64,000 nucleotides of DNA, taken from positions 30,631-94,630 of the forward strand of contig NZ_SLZN01000011.1 of NCBI RefSeq assembly GCF_004346035.1, written 5' to 3'. This document shows, one piece after another, positions 1 through 8,535 of this stretch. A program made the translations under genes and the position numbers. Source of the DNA: Acidomonas methanolica. Lineage in GTDB: Bacteria; Pseudomonadota; Alphaproteobacteria; Acetobacterales; Acetobacteraceae. The notes beneath the pieces were generated by a model, which saw nothing but the letters and a program-made list of their open reading frames with translations, made no database searches and was not told where the DNA came from. Numbering within the stretch: the stretch's first letter is position 1; every line of letters begins with the position of its first letter.

Positions 1-26
1 TCAACAATCTTGTTCAGATCGGCCAT
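1..26 (-). CDS. rplL: Ribosomal protein L7/L12, N-terminal fragment (cut by window edge)
   Basis: Only the first eight codons are inside the window. The reverse strand from base 26 reads Met-Ala-Asp-Leu-Asn-Lys-Ile-Val, a typical L7/L12 start, and an AGGGACC ribosome-binding site precedes the ATG. The gene follows rplJ in the same direction after 76 bases, the standard L10-L7/L12 order. L7/L12 forms the stalk of the 50S subunit and recruits translation factors. The identification rests on the short N-terminus plus position. Confidence 0.85.
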
Positions 27-102
27 TTTGATGGTCCCTATATGTACACTGGTTTCTGACAAACAAGGCCGGCGGCCTCACGCCGCCCGGCCCCAATGCG
101 AT

Positions 103-621
103 TCAGGCGGCTTCGCCACTCTTGGCATAGGCGCCGAAGACGCGCGCAAGCTGGCCGGCCGGCGCCTGGATGACGCCCGCGATGCGCGTGGCGGGCGTGC
201 TGATCATGCCCACCAACCTCGCACGCAGTTCATCCAGCGACGGCAGCTCGGCGAGCGCCCGGACACCATCCGCATTCAGCGTCTGCTTGCCCAGGGCGCC
301 GCCCAGCACCACCAGCTTGTCATTCGTCTTGGCGAACTCGACGATCGTCTTCGCCACGGCCACCGGGTCATCCGCCCACGCAAGCGCGGTCGGCCCCTTC
401 AGCAGCGGCACGATGCCGTCGAATTGGGTTCCATCCAGAGCGCGGAGGGCCAGCCGGTTCTTCGCGACCTTGTACGTTGCTCCCGCCGCACGAACGCGTC
501 GACGCAACTCCGTCACTTCGGCGACCGTCAGACCCTTGTTATGGGTGACGACCACCATCGACGTGCTGCCGAACACATTGGCGAGGAACTCGACGAAGGC
601 CCGCTTTTCCGTACGGTCCAA
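103..621 (-). CDS. rplJ: 50S ribosomal protein L10
   Basis: This is a 172-residue protein of normal L10 length. L10 anchors the L7/L12 dimers to 23S rRNA and forms the base of the stalk. The start [13 protein letters not shown], the central [12 protein letters not shown] block and [13 protein letters not shown] are characteristic of L10. The C-terminal helix that binds L7/L12 is present. The gene lies 333 bases downstream of rplA, a long gap that probably holds the L10 autoregulatory leader, and is followed by rplL. No oddities are seen. Confidence 0.97.
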   Translation of the reverse strand: MDRTEKRAFVEFLANVFGSTSMVVVTHNKGLTVAEVTELRRRVRAAGATYKVAKNRLALRALDGTQFDGIVPLLKGPTALAWADDPVAVAKTIVEFAKTNDKLVVLGGALGKQTLNADGVRALAELPSLDELRARLVGMISTPATRIAGVIQAPAGQLARVFGAYAKSGEAA

Positions 622-954
622 ATCCCATACTCCTCGTCAACCGCAGGGATGAAAACATCCCCGCAATTGGATTACCCATGGCGCCGCCCCCGTTGCGGAG
701 GCGGACACCGCTCGCCTGTCCTCGTGTCGGAACCCAGCGCGACGACGGGCGAAGAAGCCCGCCGAAACCCTGGCGCCCCGTCTCACGCGCGCGGCCTTTC
801 GGCCCTTTAGGACGCCCCGCAAGGCGTCACGAGCGGTCTCGGACAGGTTCGGGAACGGGAAAACCCGCCCCTGCGCCGCCCTATCCCGAGGATAGCCCCG
901 GAATAGGGCGTCATCTCACCGGCGGTTCCGGACGATCCCGGAGCCGCCTCGAAC
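622..954 (-). promoter_or_regulatory. rplA-rplJ spacer, candidate L10 leader region
   Basis: This 333-base gap inside the ribosomal operon has no convincing gene; the open frames there are short and atypical. The reverse strand is rich in G/C complementary segments, for example AAGGGCC / GGCCTTT near 798-813 with a short loop. In many bacteria the rplJ 5' leader folds into an RNA bound by L10(L7/L12)4 for feedback control, and length and position fit that. I did not verify a kink-turn, so the leader is inferred from position. Confidence 0.35.
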
Positions 955-1647
955 TCACGCGCCCAGCGTGGCCACGTCGAGACGGACACCCGGCCCCATC
1001 GTGGACGACAACGCGGCCTTCTTCAGATAGGTGCCCTTGGCGCCCGTGGGACGCGCCTTCTGCACGGCATCGACCAGCGCCTTGATGTTCTCTTCCAGCT
1101 TGGCCGCATCGAAGGAAGCCTTGCCGATTCCGGCATGGATGATGCCCGCCTTCTCGGCGCGGTATTCGACCTGGCCGGACTTGGCGGCCAGGACGGCGCC
1201 CTTGACGTCCATCGTCACCGTGCCCAGCCGGGGATTCGGCATCAGGCCGCGCGGGCCGAGAATCTTGCCGAGGCGTCCGACCAGACCCATCATGTCCGGC
1301 GTGGCGATGCAGCGGTCGAACTCGATCGTGCCGTTCTGGATCTGCTCGGCCAGATCCTCGGCACCGACGACCTCGGCGCCCGCCGCCTTCGCTTCCTCGG
1401 CCTTCGGGCCGCGGGCGAACACGCCGACGCGCAGGGTCTTGCCCGTGCCGTTCGGCAGGGAGATCAGGCCGCGCACCATCTGGTCGGCATGACGCGGGTC
1501 GATGCCGAGATTCAGCGACAGCTCGACCGTCTCGTCGAACTTCGCCTTGGCGTTGGTCTTCACCAGCGCCACCGCCTCGGCGAGGCTGTAGGATTTGGCG
1601 TGATCGACCGCAGCCCGGGCCGCGATCATGCGCTTGTTCTTGGCCAT
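955..1647 (-). CDS. rplA: 50S ribosomal protein L1
   Basis: This is a 230-residue protein of full L1 length. L1 binds 23S rRNA at the mobile L1 stalk near the E site and, in many bacteria, represses its own rplK-rplA mRNA. Recognisable blocks are the [20 protein letters not shown] segment near residue 38, the [12 protein letters not shown] signature near residue 134, and the C-terminal [11 protein letters not shown]. The start codon lies 4 bases beyond the rplK stop, so the two genes are translationally coupled. Confidence 0.98.
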   Translation of the reverse strand: MAKNKRMIAARAAVDHAKSYSLAEAVALVKTNAKAKFDETVELSLNLGIDPRHADQMVRGLISLPNGTGKTLRVGVFARGPKAEEAKAAGAEVVGAEDLAEQIQNGTIEFDRCIATPDMMGLVGRLGKILGPRGLMPNPRLGTVTMDVKGAVLAAKSGQVEYRAEKAGIIHAGIGKASFDAAKLEENIKALVDAVQKARPTGAKGTYLKKAALSSTMGPGVRLDVATLGA

Positions 1648-1651
1648 CGAC

Positions 1652-2086
1652 TCAGCCCTCCACCACCGCGATGCCCATCGACTTGGCGGAACCGGCGAGC
1701 ATGCGCACCGCCGCGTCCAGATCGTTGGCGTTCATGTCCTTGGCCTTCTCCTCGGCGATCTCGCGGAGCTGGGCCAGCGTCACCTTGCCGACCGCCGCCG
1801 ACTTGCCGACCGTCTGGCTGCCCTTGGAAATCTTGGCGGCCTTCAGGAGGAAATAGGTGTTCGGCGGAGTCTTGGTGATGAAGCTGAACGTGCGGTCCGC
1901 ATAGGCGGTGATGACGACCGGAATCGGCATCCCCGGCTCGAGCGTCTGCGTCTTGGCGTTGAACTCCTTGCAGAACTGCATGATGTTCAGGCCGCGCTGG
2001 CCGAGCGCCGGGCCGACCGGCGGCGACGGATTCGCCTTGCCCGCCGGAATCTGCAACTTGATGTAGCCAACGACTTTCTTGGCCAT
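1652..2086 (-). CDS. rplK: 50S ribosomal protein L11
   Basis: This is a 144-residue L11, the usual length. L11 binds the GTPase-associated region of 23S rRNA together with L10 and is needed for the stringent response through RelA. The N-terminal stretch [20 protein letters not shown] with its proline-rich turn and the C-terminal [13 protein letters not shown] are diagnostic. It is the first gene of the ribosomal operon here. The expected upstream neighbours secE and nusG are absent; an RND efflux operon occupies that place. Confidence 0.98.
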   Translation of the reverse strand: MAKKVVGYIKLQIPAGKANPSPPVGPALGQRGLNIMQFCKEFNAKTQTLEPGMPIPVVITAYADRTFSFITKTPPNTYFLLKAAKISKGSQTVGKSAAVGKVTLAQLREIAEEKAKDMNANDLDAAVRMLAGSAKSMGIAVVEG

Positions 2087-2124
2087 ATCCGGGTCTCCTC
2101 ATGGTTGCCCGAACCGCGGTTCCA

Positions 2125-2153
2125 GCGAAAAGGCGCGACAGACACGCCGCGCC
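2125..2153 (-). promoter_or_regulatory. Hairpin with T-run in the rplK leader
   Basis: On the minus strand GGCGCG (2153-2148) and CGCGCC (2137-2132) can pair, and the second arm is followed by TTTT. The structure lies in the rplK 5' untranslated region about 40 bases before the ATG. It could be a weak terminator or attenuator, or part of the site by which L1 represses the L11-L1 mRNA. Only the inverted repeat and T-run are observed; the role is inferred. Confidence 0.4.
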
Positions 2154-2185
2154 TTCTCTCCCGCGTTCCGAATTGAGAGGCGGCC

Positions 2186-2214
2186 CCTTACCGCCCCGAA
2201 GGGGGAGCTGTCAA
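2186..2214 (-). promoter_or_regulatory. Candidate sigma-70 promoter for rplK operon
   Basis: The minus strand carries a perfect -35 box TTGACA (2214-2209), a 17-base spacer and a weak -10 box GTAAGG (2191-2186). It lies about 100 bases upstream of the rplK ATG, between the efflux operon and the ribosomal genes. The -10 match is poor, but the ideal -35 and spacing make it the best candidate in the gap. It would give the ribosomal genes a promoter separate from the efflux operon upstream. Confidence 0.5.
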
Positions 2215-2313
2215 GTGTTCCGGCTCGAAACCGTCGACGGCCCATCGCCCCTCGAACATCCCGACCTTGAAAAAAGTGATGTCCAGGCAAGACCCGGGAT
2301 GCGAATCACACCC

Positions 2314-3924
2314 CTACTTCGTCGCCGGCCCCCGAGTCGCGCCGACATCCCCGAGATTCGCATCGGCGGGCGCGCCGAAATTCGTGACGCCCCCCGCCGG
2401 AGTGGGCCAATGCAATCCCTGATATTGCAGGGGATGAATCGGGTCGATCTTGCTGACGGGCGGCAGCTCGTTCCGGTTCCACCCCCCGCCGAGCGCGCGC
2501 GCGAGCCGCACCGTGGCCTGAAGCTGGATGGTTTCGGCCTGAACCTCGCCGATCCTGGCCGTCAGCGCCGCCTGCTGGGCGACCACCACATCGAGATAAT
2601 TCGTCAGCCCGCCCGTATAGAGCGCCATCACCATCTTCTGCGTGCGCAGCGCCGCAGCCACCGCCTGGGCCTGCTGCTCCTGCTGTTCGCGGAAGCGACG
2701 GGTCTGGCTCAGCCCGTCCTCCACATCCTGGAAGGCGCCCAGCACCGTCGCGCGATAGCTGTCCGCCGCCTCGCGATACTGGGACCACGCCCGTTGCAGC
2801 GCCGCGCGCCGCAACCCGCCGGTGAAAGCCGGCTCGACCGCCTGCACGGCATAGCTCCACATGGAGTTGGCCAGATTGGCGAGGTCGAAGCCATTGTTCA
2901 TGAACCCGCCCGTAGCCGAGAACGTCACATTCGGATAGAACGCCGCGCGGGCGACGCCGATCGCCCGGCTCGACGCCGCCATGCGCCGCTCCGCCTCCGC
3001 CACGTCCGGCCGCCGCTGCAACAGGCCCGACGGAATGCCCGCCCCGAACACAATGTCGGCAAAGCCGAGCGTCTGGCTGTGGCTCCGGGGAAGGTCGAGG
3101 CTGACCGGCGTGGCGTTCACCAGCGTGGCGATCGCATGTTCCATCACTTCGCGCTGCGCCTGCGTGTTGCTGCGCGCGGCCATGGTCGCGAACAACTCGT
3201 CTTGCGCGCGGGAGACGTCCATCCCCGCCCCGATCGCTCCGAACTGCCGAAGCTGGGTGATCTGCACGGCCGCCCGGAAATACCGCACGGAATCGTCATA
3301 AACGGCCAACTGCGCATCCAGCCCGCGCAGGCCGATATAGTCCGACGCGAGTTCCGCCTCCAGTTCGAGCCGGGTCAGCGCATAGGACGCCGCCTCCGCC
3401 TGGGCGAGATTTTTCTGCATATGCGAGGTGTTGCGGATGTGATCCCAGAAGTCCGGCTCCCAGGTCGCCGCGCCGCTGTAATACACGCTCGATTCATAAA
3501 GGGGCGAGGTAGAGCCGGACGGTCGCCACAGTCGCGTTTTGGACGCCTGATTGTTGCTCATCGCGCCCATGGCGGAAAGTTGCGGATAAAGCTGCGCCTC
3601 CGTCTCGCGCGCGATGTCACGCGACTGGGTGAAGATTTCCGCCGCCGCCTGAAGAGTAGGATTGCGCGCCAGCATCCGCCCTTCGAGCGCGTTCAGCTCC
3701 GGATCGCGGAACGACGTCCACCAGTCGCGGCGCGGCGCGGCGTCCGCCGGGTGGCCGTCCACCAGAACGCCATGACCTTTCCAGCCATCGGGATAGAGAT
3801 ATTTCGGTTCCTGATAGGCCGGCGCGAGGTCGCACGCGGCAAGGCACCCCATCGCTCCCAGCGCCAGACCGACCCGCCATTTCCTCGCCTGCCTCACCAC
3901 GCGACGCCGCACGCCACACGTCAC
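2314..3924 (-). CDS. RND efflux outer-membrane lipoprotein (NodT/OprM family)
   Basis: This 536-residue protein is an outer-membrane efflux factor: a trimeric channel carrying substrate from the RND pump to the outside. The N-terminus has a lipoprotein signal with the lipobox CLAAC, then ...APAYQEPKY, typical of the NodT family, and two OEP repeats. It starts at a GTG overlapping the TGA of the adaptor gene (GTGA), indicating translational coupling. It is the last gene of the permease-adaptor-channel operon. The family is certain; the transported compound is unknown. Confidence 0.92.
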   Translation of the reverse strand: MTCGVRRRVVRQARKWRVGLALGAMGCLAACDLAPAYQEPKYLYPDGWKGHGVLVDGHPADAAPRRDWWTSFRDPELNALEGRMLARNPTLQAAAEIFTQSRDIARETEAQLYPQLSAMGAMSNNQASKTRLWRPSGSTSPLYESSVYYSGAATWEPDFWDHIRNTSHMQKNLAQAEAASYALTRLELEAELASDYIGLRGLDAQLAVYDDSVRYFRAAVQITQLRQFGAIGAGMDVSRAQDELFATMAARSNTQAQREVMEHAIATLVNATPVSLDLPRSHSQTLGFADIVFGAGIPSGLLQRRPDVAEAERRMAASSRAIGVARAAFYPNVTFSATGGFMNNGFDLANLANSMWSYAVQAVEPAFTGGLRRAALQRAWSQYREAADSYRATVLGAFQDVEDGLSQTRRFREQQEQQAQAVAAALRTQKMVMALYTGGLTNYLDVVVAQQAALTARIGEVQAETIQLQATVRLARALGGGWNRNELPPVSKIDPIHPLQYQGLHWPTPAGGVTNFGAPADANLGDVGATRGPATK

Positions 3925-5213
3925 TGCTTGGCCCCCATCTCGGGAGCGGGAGAGCTGTCTTCGGGCGTGGCGTCATGCGATGCCGGCCGATTCTTCTTCG
4001 GCGCCATCAGCGCATCGTTGTAGCCGCGCGTGACCGAGACCACCTTGACCTCGTCGCCCTCCAGCAGATCGGCCGGCGGGTTGGCGACGATCTGGTCTTC
4101 CGCCTTCAGCCCCTTGAGAATCTGGATCGTCAGGCCGTAATTGATGCCGACCGTGACGTCGATCAGATGCACCCGGTTGTCCACGACCTTCGCGAGCTGC
4201 GTGCCCTGCGCGCGGAAGATCAGCGAGTTGAGCGGCACGATCAACACGTTCGGATCGCCGGGAGCGGTGAAATGCGCAGTCGCGTAGGAATCCGGCCAAA
4301 GCGACGCATCCGGATTCGCCACCGTCAACTCCGTCGTCACCGTACGCGTCGCGGCATTGAACGCCTGCGCCGTCGTCAGATAATGCGCCGTGTATTCGCG
4401 GTCCGGATATTGCGGCACGGTCAGCTTCGCCGCCAGCTTGTTGGAAATCACCGCCGCATAGTCCTGCGGAACGGAGACGAAGACACGCAGCGCATGCATG
4501 TCGGCAACGGTGAAAAGCTCCGAGACGCTGCCGCGCGCACTCAGATCGCCGCCGCCCGCGCTCACGTAATCGCCGACATTCACCATGCGCGAGGTCACGA
4601 CGCCGTCAAAGGGGGCCACGATCTTCTTGAAGTTCTCCAGAGCCTCGTAGCGGTCCACCTCATGCTCGGCCTGTTCGAGCTGCGCCTTCTGCGCGGCGGC
4701 GTTGGCGGCCTGGACGTCCACGTCCTGACGCGAGACCGCCTGAGTCCCCCTCAGCGCGGCCCAGCGATTGGCGGTGATGACGGCGAGCTTGTATCGCGCC
4801 AGCACGACGTTGTAATTCGCCTTCGACGCCTGGTACAGGGCGTCGAGACTCGGCGTATTGATCTCGGCGAGCAGATCGCCCTTCTTCACATGGGCACCGT
4901 AATCCGTGTACCACATCTTCACGTAACCGGAGACCTGCGCGTAGATCGGCGCCTGGTACCAGGCCGCGAGATTGGCGGGCAGGTCGAACTCCCGCTTCGC
5001 GGGACCGGCTTGCGGCGAGATCAGCGTCACGCGCGGCCGCGCCCAATCCTCGGCATCCATGGCCAGATGATGCCGATGCGCCACCCGCTCGACGATACCC
5101 CAGATCGCCAGGATCACCGCGATCGCGATCAGGAGCAGCACCAACAGCCGCCCGCGACTGCTGGAGGGTCGATCCGGCAGAGAGAGACTCTGCCCCGCAT
5201 TGCCCTGGCTCAT
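3921..5213 (-). CDS. RND efflux periplasmic adaptor (HlyD/MFP family)
   Basis: The 430-residue protein is a membrane-fusion adaptor linking the inner-membrane RND permease to the outer-membrane channel. A single N-terminal membrane segment (about residues 23-42) precedes the lipoyl/barrel-sandwich half-motif around YAQVSGYV and GDLLAEINTPSL, a helical hairpin, and a beta-barrel ending near residue 350. The start codon overlaps the permease stop (ATGA) and its own stop overlaps the channel gene. The C-terminal tail is charged and proline-rich. Confidence 0.95.
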   Translation of the reverse strand: MSQGNAGQSLSLPDRPSSSRGRLLVLLLIAIAVILAIWGIVERVAHRHHLAMDAEDWARPRVTLISPQAGPAKREFDLPANLAAWYQAPIYAQVSGYVKMWYTDYGAHVKKGDLLAEINTPSLDALYQASKANYNVVLARYKLAVITANRWAALRGTQAVSRQDVDVQAANAAAQKAQLEQAEHEVDRYEALENFKKIVAPFDGVVTSRMVNVGDYVSAGGGDLSARGSVSELFTVADMHALRVFVSVPQDYAAVISNKLAAKLTVPQYPDREYTAHYLTTAQAFNAATRTVTTELTVANPDASLWPDSYATAHFTAPGDPNVLIVPLNSLIFRAQGTQLAKVVDNRVHLIDVTVGINYGLTIQILKGLKAEDQIVANPPADLLEGDEVKVVSVTRGYNDALMAPKKNRPASHDATPEDSSPAPEMGAKQ

Positions 5214-8200
5214 GCCCGCGCTCCTTCCTCAAGGGCCGAGCCGCGCGGCGGATGGCCTGAACCTGATTTCCTGTGATGAACGATGGCGAACACGCACGGC
5301 ACGAAGAGCAGCGTGGCGACGGTCGCGACGAGAAGCCCCCCGATCACCGCCTTGCCCAGCGGCGCGTTCTCCGAATTGCTGATCGACATGGGCACCATGC
5401 CGATGATCATGGCGAGCGCCGTCATCAGGACAGGGCGAATCCGCTCATAACCCGCCTCGACCGCGGCTTTCAGGGCGTCGGCATGCACGTCCATCCGTTC
5501 GCGCGCGAAGGAGACGACCAGGATGGCGTTGGCCGTCGCCGTGCCCATGCACATGATCGCCCCCGTCAGCGCCGGGACGGAGAGCGGCGTATGGGTCAGG
5601 AACAGCGCCCATGCGATCCCCGCCAGCGCTCCCGGCAGCGCGGTGATGATGACGAACGGATCGAGCCATGACTGGAAGTTCACGACGATGATGAGATAGA
5701 CGAGCACGATCGACATGACGAGGCCGATGATGAGCTGCGTATAGGCGCTCGTCATCGTCGTCGCCTGCCCACGCAGGGTCAGCCGCGAGCCGTGCGGCAA
5801 CTCCTTCCGCATCGAATCCATCACCTTCCGCACATCCCGCGACACCTGCCCCAGATCAAGATTCTCGTTCGAGCCGTAGATATCGAAAACCGGCAGGATG
5901 TTGTAATGAGCCACTTCCGCCGGCGTGCCGGTGAATGTGATATTCGACAGCGCCGCCAGAAGCTGGGGCTGCATATTCTGCGGATTGCCGTCCCCCCGGT
6001 CGATCGGGATCGTCTTCAGATCGTTGAGGGTCTGGAGGTTATAAGCGGGCGTCTGCACGTCGATCAACTGCGACGTGCCCTGCTTGCTGAGATAATACAC
6101 GATACCGACCTGCGAACTTCCCGAGAGAACCGTCAGGGCGTTCCGCGCCACGTTCTGCTCCGTGATGCCGGTTCCCAGCGCGAAGGAGCGATGCGTCGTG
6201 ATGCTGATGGTGGGCATCGTCATCGGCTCCTGCACGCTGACATCCGTGAGTCCGGGGATATGGCGCAGCTTCTGGGCCAGCCTGGTGGCGAAGGCGTAGT
6301 TCCCGTAAAGATCCCGCCCGATCACCTGCACGTCGATCGGCGAAGGCAGGCCGAAATTCAGAATCTTCGCCGTGAGATCGGCGGGCTGGAACGTGACCTG
6401 CGTGCCGGGGAAGGCGTCGGTCAGAATCCGCCGCAAGGCGCGGCGATACTCCGCCGTCGGACTCGCGTCATTCTTCAGCGAGACGGTGATGTCGCAATCC
6501 TCCGTCCCCACCGTCGGGCTGGGGATGAAGGCCTGATTCATCTGCGAGAAGGGCAGGCCGCAATTGTTCAGCACGGTCTCGACATTGTCGCCCAGATACC
6601 CGCGAATCCTCTTCTCCATCAGAGTGGAAATCTTGCCGGATTCTCCCAGCCGCGTGCCGATCGGCGCGCGCATGTGCAATTGCAGGGAACCGGACCGTAT
6701 CTCGGGAAAGAACTCCTGCCCCACCACCAGGTAAAGCCCCAGCGACAGCACCGCGCAGACAAGAAATCCGAGCACGAACCGTCCGCGAATGGCCACCAGT
6801 CTGACCAGAAGCTCGTAATAGCTGGTGCGGAACGCCGTGAAACGCCGCTCGAACCCTTGCTGGAAGCGCTTGAACGGCCCGGGCGCGCGATGATGCGCCT
6901 CCGGATTGCGATGCTCCGCCACCTGCGCCGCGAGCATGAAGTTCGCCATGGTCGGCACGAGGGTCCGCGACAGGATGAACGAGGCGACCATGGCGAAGAT
7001 GATCGCCTCCGCCATCGGCATGAACAGCCAGCCCGCGACGCCGGTCAGCTCGAAGAGCGGCATCCAGACGATGCAGATGCACGTCGTCGAGACGAAGGTC
7101 GGGATGACGATCTGGTTGGCCGCGTCGATGATGGCGAGTTCGAGTTCCTTGCCCATCTCCAGATGGGTGTCGATGTTCTCGATCATGACGGTCGCGTCGT
7201 CGACGAGGATGCCGACGGCGAGCGCCAGGCCGCCGAGCGTCATCACGTTGATCGACTGCCCGGCGATCTGCAATCCCGCCACGGAACACAGGATCGCCAG
7301 AGGGATCGAGGTCGCCACGATCAGGGTGGAGCGCCAGGAACCGAGGAAGAGCAGCACCGCCAGGCTGGTGAGCAAGGCCGCGATCACCATTTCCCGCACG
7401 ACGTCGCGCACGGAATCCTTCACGAAACCCGAGGCGTCGGTCAGGATCTTGACGGTCGTGCCGCTGGGCAAAGTCGGCTGGATCTGGGGAAGCAGCGCCT
7501 TGATCCCCGCGACCACGGAGAGAGTGGAGGCGTCGCCCGTCTTCATGACCACCATCATGATCGCCTGCCGGCCGCCGACGAGGACGGCGTTGGCCTGCGG
7601 CGCGCCGCCGTAATGCACGTGAGCGACGTCCCTCAGATAGACGACCGCGTTGCCGACCTGCTTGAGCGGCAGGTTGTTGAATGTCTCGACCTCGCGCGGC
7701 TGGGCGTTGGTCCGGACCATATAGTCATAGGGACCGATTCGCTGATCGCCCGCCGGCAGCACGATATTCTGCTTGTTGAGCGCGTCCGCCACGTCGACGG
7801 CGGAGAGGTTGTGCGCCATGAGCTTGGCGGGATCGATATCGACCGTGACATAGTTCGACTGGCCGCCATACGGGTTCGGCAATGCGGCCCCCGCCACGGA
7901 GACGAGCTGCGGACGGATGAAGTTCGACGCGACATTGTAGAGGCGAGACCCGCTGAGCGACGCGTTCTGCACCTGAAGCGTCATCACCGGCACGGAGGAC
8001 GCGTTATAGGTCAGAATCAGCGGCGGCGTCGCGCCGATGGGAAGCTGCTTGATGATCGTCTGCGAGACCGAGGTGATCTGCGTCTGGGCGACCGACGTAT
8101 TCGTCCCCGGCTGGAAGAACACCTTCACAATCCCGCGCCCGTAATACGAACCGGATTCGATATGCTCGATATTGTTGACCGTTGCGGTCAGCGCACGCTC

Positions 8201-8404
8201 GTAATAATAGACCACGCGCCCGGACATATCCAGCGGCATCAACCCGCTATATGTCCAGACGACCGCGACGACGGGAATCTTGATATTCGGAAACACGTCG
8301 GTCGGCGTCGTGATCGCTGCCCGGATACCGAAGATCAGGATCAGGATGGAGAGAACGACGAAGGTGTAAGGGCGACGGAGGGCAATGACGACGACCTGAT
8401 TCAT
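5210..8404 (-). CDS. RND multidrug efflux permease (HAE-1-like)
   Basis: This inner-membrane proton-driven pump is 1064 residues from the preferred ATG at 8404; a start at 8431 adds nine residues. The N-terminus MNQVVVIALRRPYTFVVLS is the normal RND start, which is why the internal ATG is chosen. The protein has the large periplasmic loops and the TM4 motif GILVDDATVMIENI with the paired aspartates used for proton relay. It is the first efflux gene after the sensor kinase and overlaps the adaptor by ATGA. Substrates may be drugs or organic acids; the family does not tell. Confidence 0.93.
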   Translation of the reverse strand: MNQVVVIALRRPYTFVVLSILILIFGIRAAITTPTDVFPNIKIPVVAVVWTYSGLMPLDMSGRVVYYYERALTATVNNIEHIESGSYYGRGIVKVFFQPGTNTSVAQTQITSVSQTIIKQLPIGATPPLILTYNASSVPVMTLQVQNASLSGSRLYNVASNFIRPQLVSVAGAALPNPYGGQSNYVTVDIDPAKLMAHNLSAVDVADALNKQNIVLPAGDQRIGPYDYMVRTNAQPREVETFNNLPLKQVGNAVVYLRDVAHVHYGGAPQANAVLVGGRQAIMMVVMKTGDASTLSVVAGIKALLPQIQPTLPSGTTVKILTDASGFVKDSVRDVVREMVIAALLTSLAVLLFLGSWRSTLIVATSIPLAILCSVAGLQIAGQSINVMTLGGLALAVGILVDDATVMIENIDTHLEMGKELELAIIDAANQIVIPTFVSTTCICIVWMPLFELTGVAGWLFMPMAEAIIFAMVASFILSRTLVPTMANFMLAAQVAEHRNPEAHHRAPGPFKRFQQGFERRFTAFRTSYYELLVRLVAIRGRFVLGFLVCAVLSLGLYLVVGQEFFPEIRSGSLQLHMRAPIGTRLGESGKISTLMEKRIRGYLGDNVETVLNNCGLPFSQMNQAFIPSPTVGTEDCDITVSLKNDASPTAEYRRALRRILTDAFPGTQVTFQPADLTAKILNFGLPSPIDVQVIGRDLYGNYAFATRLAQKLRHIPGLTDVSVQEPMTMPTISITTHRSFALGTGITEQNVARNALTVLSGSSQVGIVYYLSKQGTSQLIDVQTPAYNLQTLNDLKTIPIDRGDGNPQNMQPQLLAALSNITFTGTPAEVAHYNILPVFDIYGSNENLDLGQVSRDVRKVMDSMRKELPHGSRLTLRGQATTMTSAYTQLIIGLVMSIVLVYLIIVVNFQSWLDPFVIITALPGALAGIAWALFLTHTPLSVPALTGAIMCMGTATANAILVVSFARERMDVHADALKAAVEAGYERIRPVLMTALAMIIGMVPMSISNSENAPLGKAVIGGLLVATVATLLFVPCVFAIVHHRKSGSGHPPRGSALEEGARA

Positions 8405-8505
8405 GCCGGCCCCCCGCGCCCGCCGCTCCATGTCCGATTAGTCATTACGATCCCTTTCTCCATCTCGCGCAGATCAAAGCGCGATGAGACATCCGCTGTC
8501 CATCT

Positions 8506-8531
8506 CCGTTGCCTTAAAAAAAGAGCAACGG
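8506..8531. promoter_or_regulatory. Inverted repeat between sensor kinase and RND permease
   Basis: CCGTTGC (8506-8512) and GCAACGG (8525-8531) form a perfect 7-bp inverted repeat with an A/T-rich 12-base centre. It lies in the only sizeable gap of the regulator-efflux operon, about 100 bases upstream of the permease start. The T-run sits in the loop rather than after the stem, so it is not a normal terminator. It could be an operator or an mRNA processing structure. Confidence 0.4.
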
Positions 8532-8535
8532 AATT

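Noticed and set aside
2101..4023. 640-residue plus-strand open frame over the outer-membrane efflux gene
   Set aside because: It has no recognisable domain and lies fully opposite a coupled operon gene.
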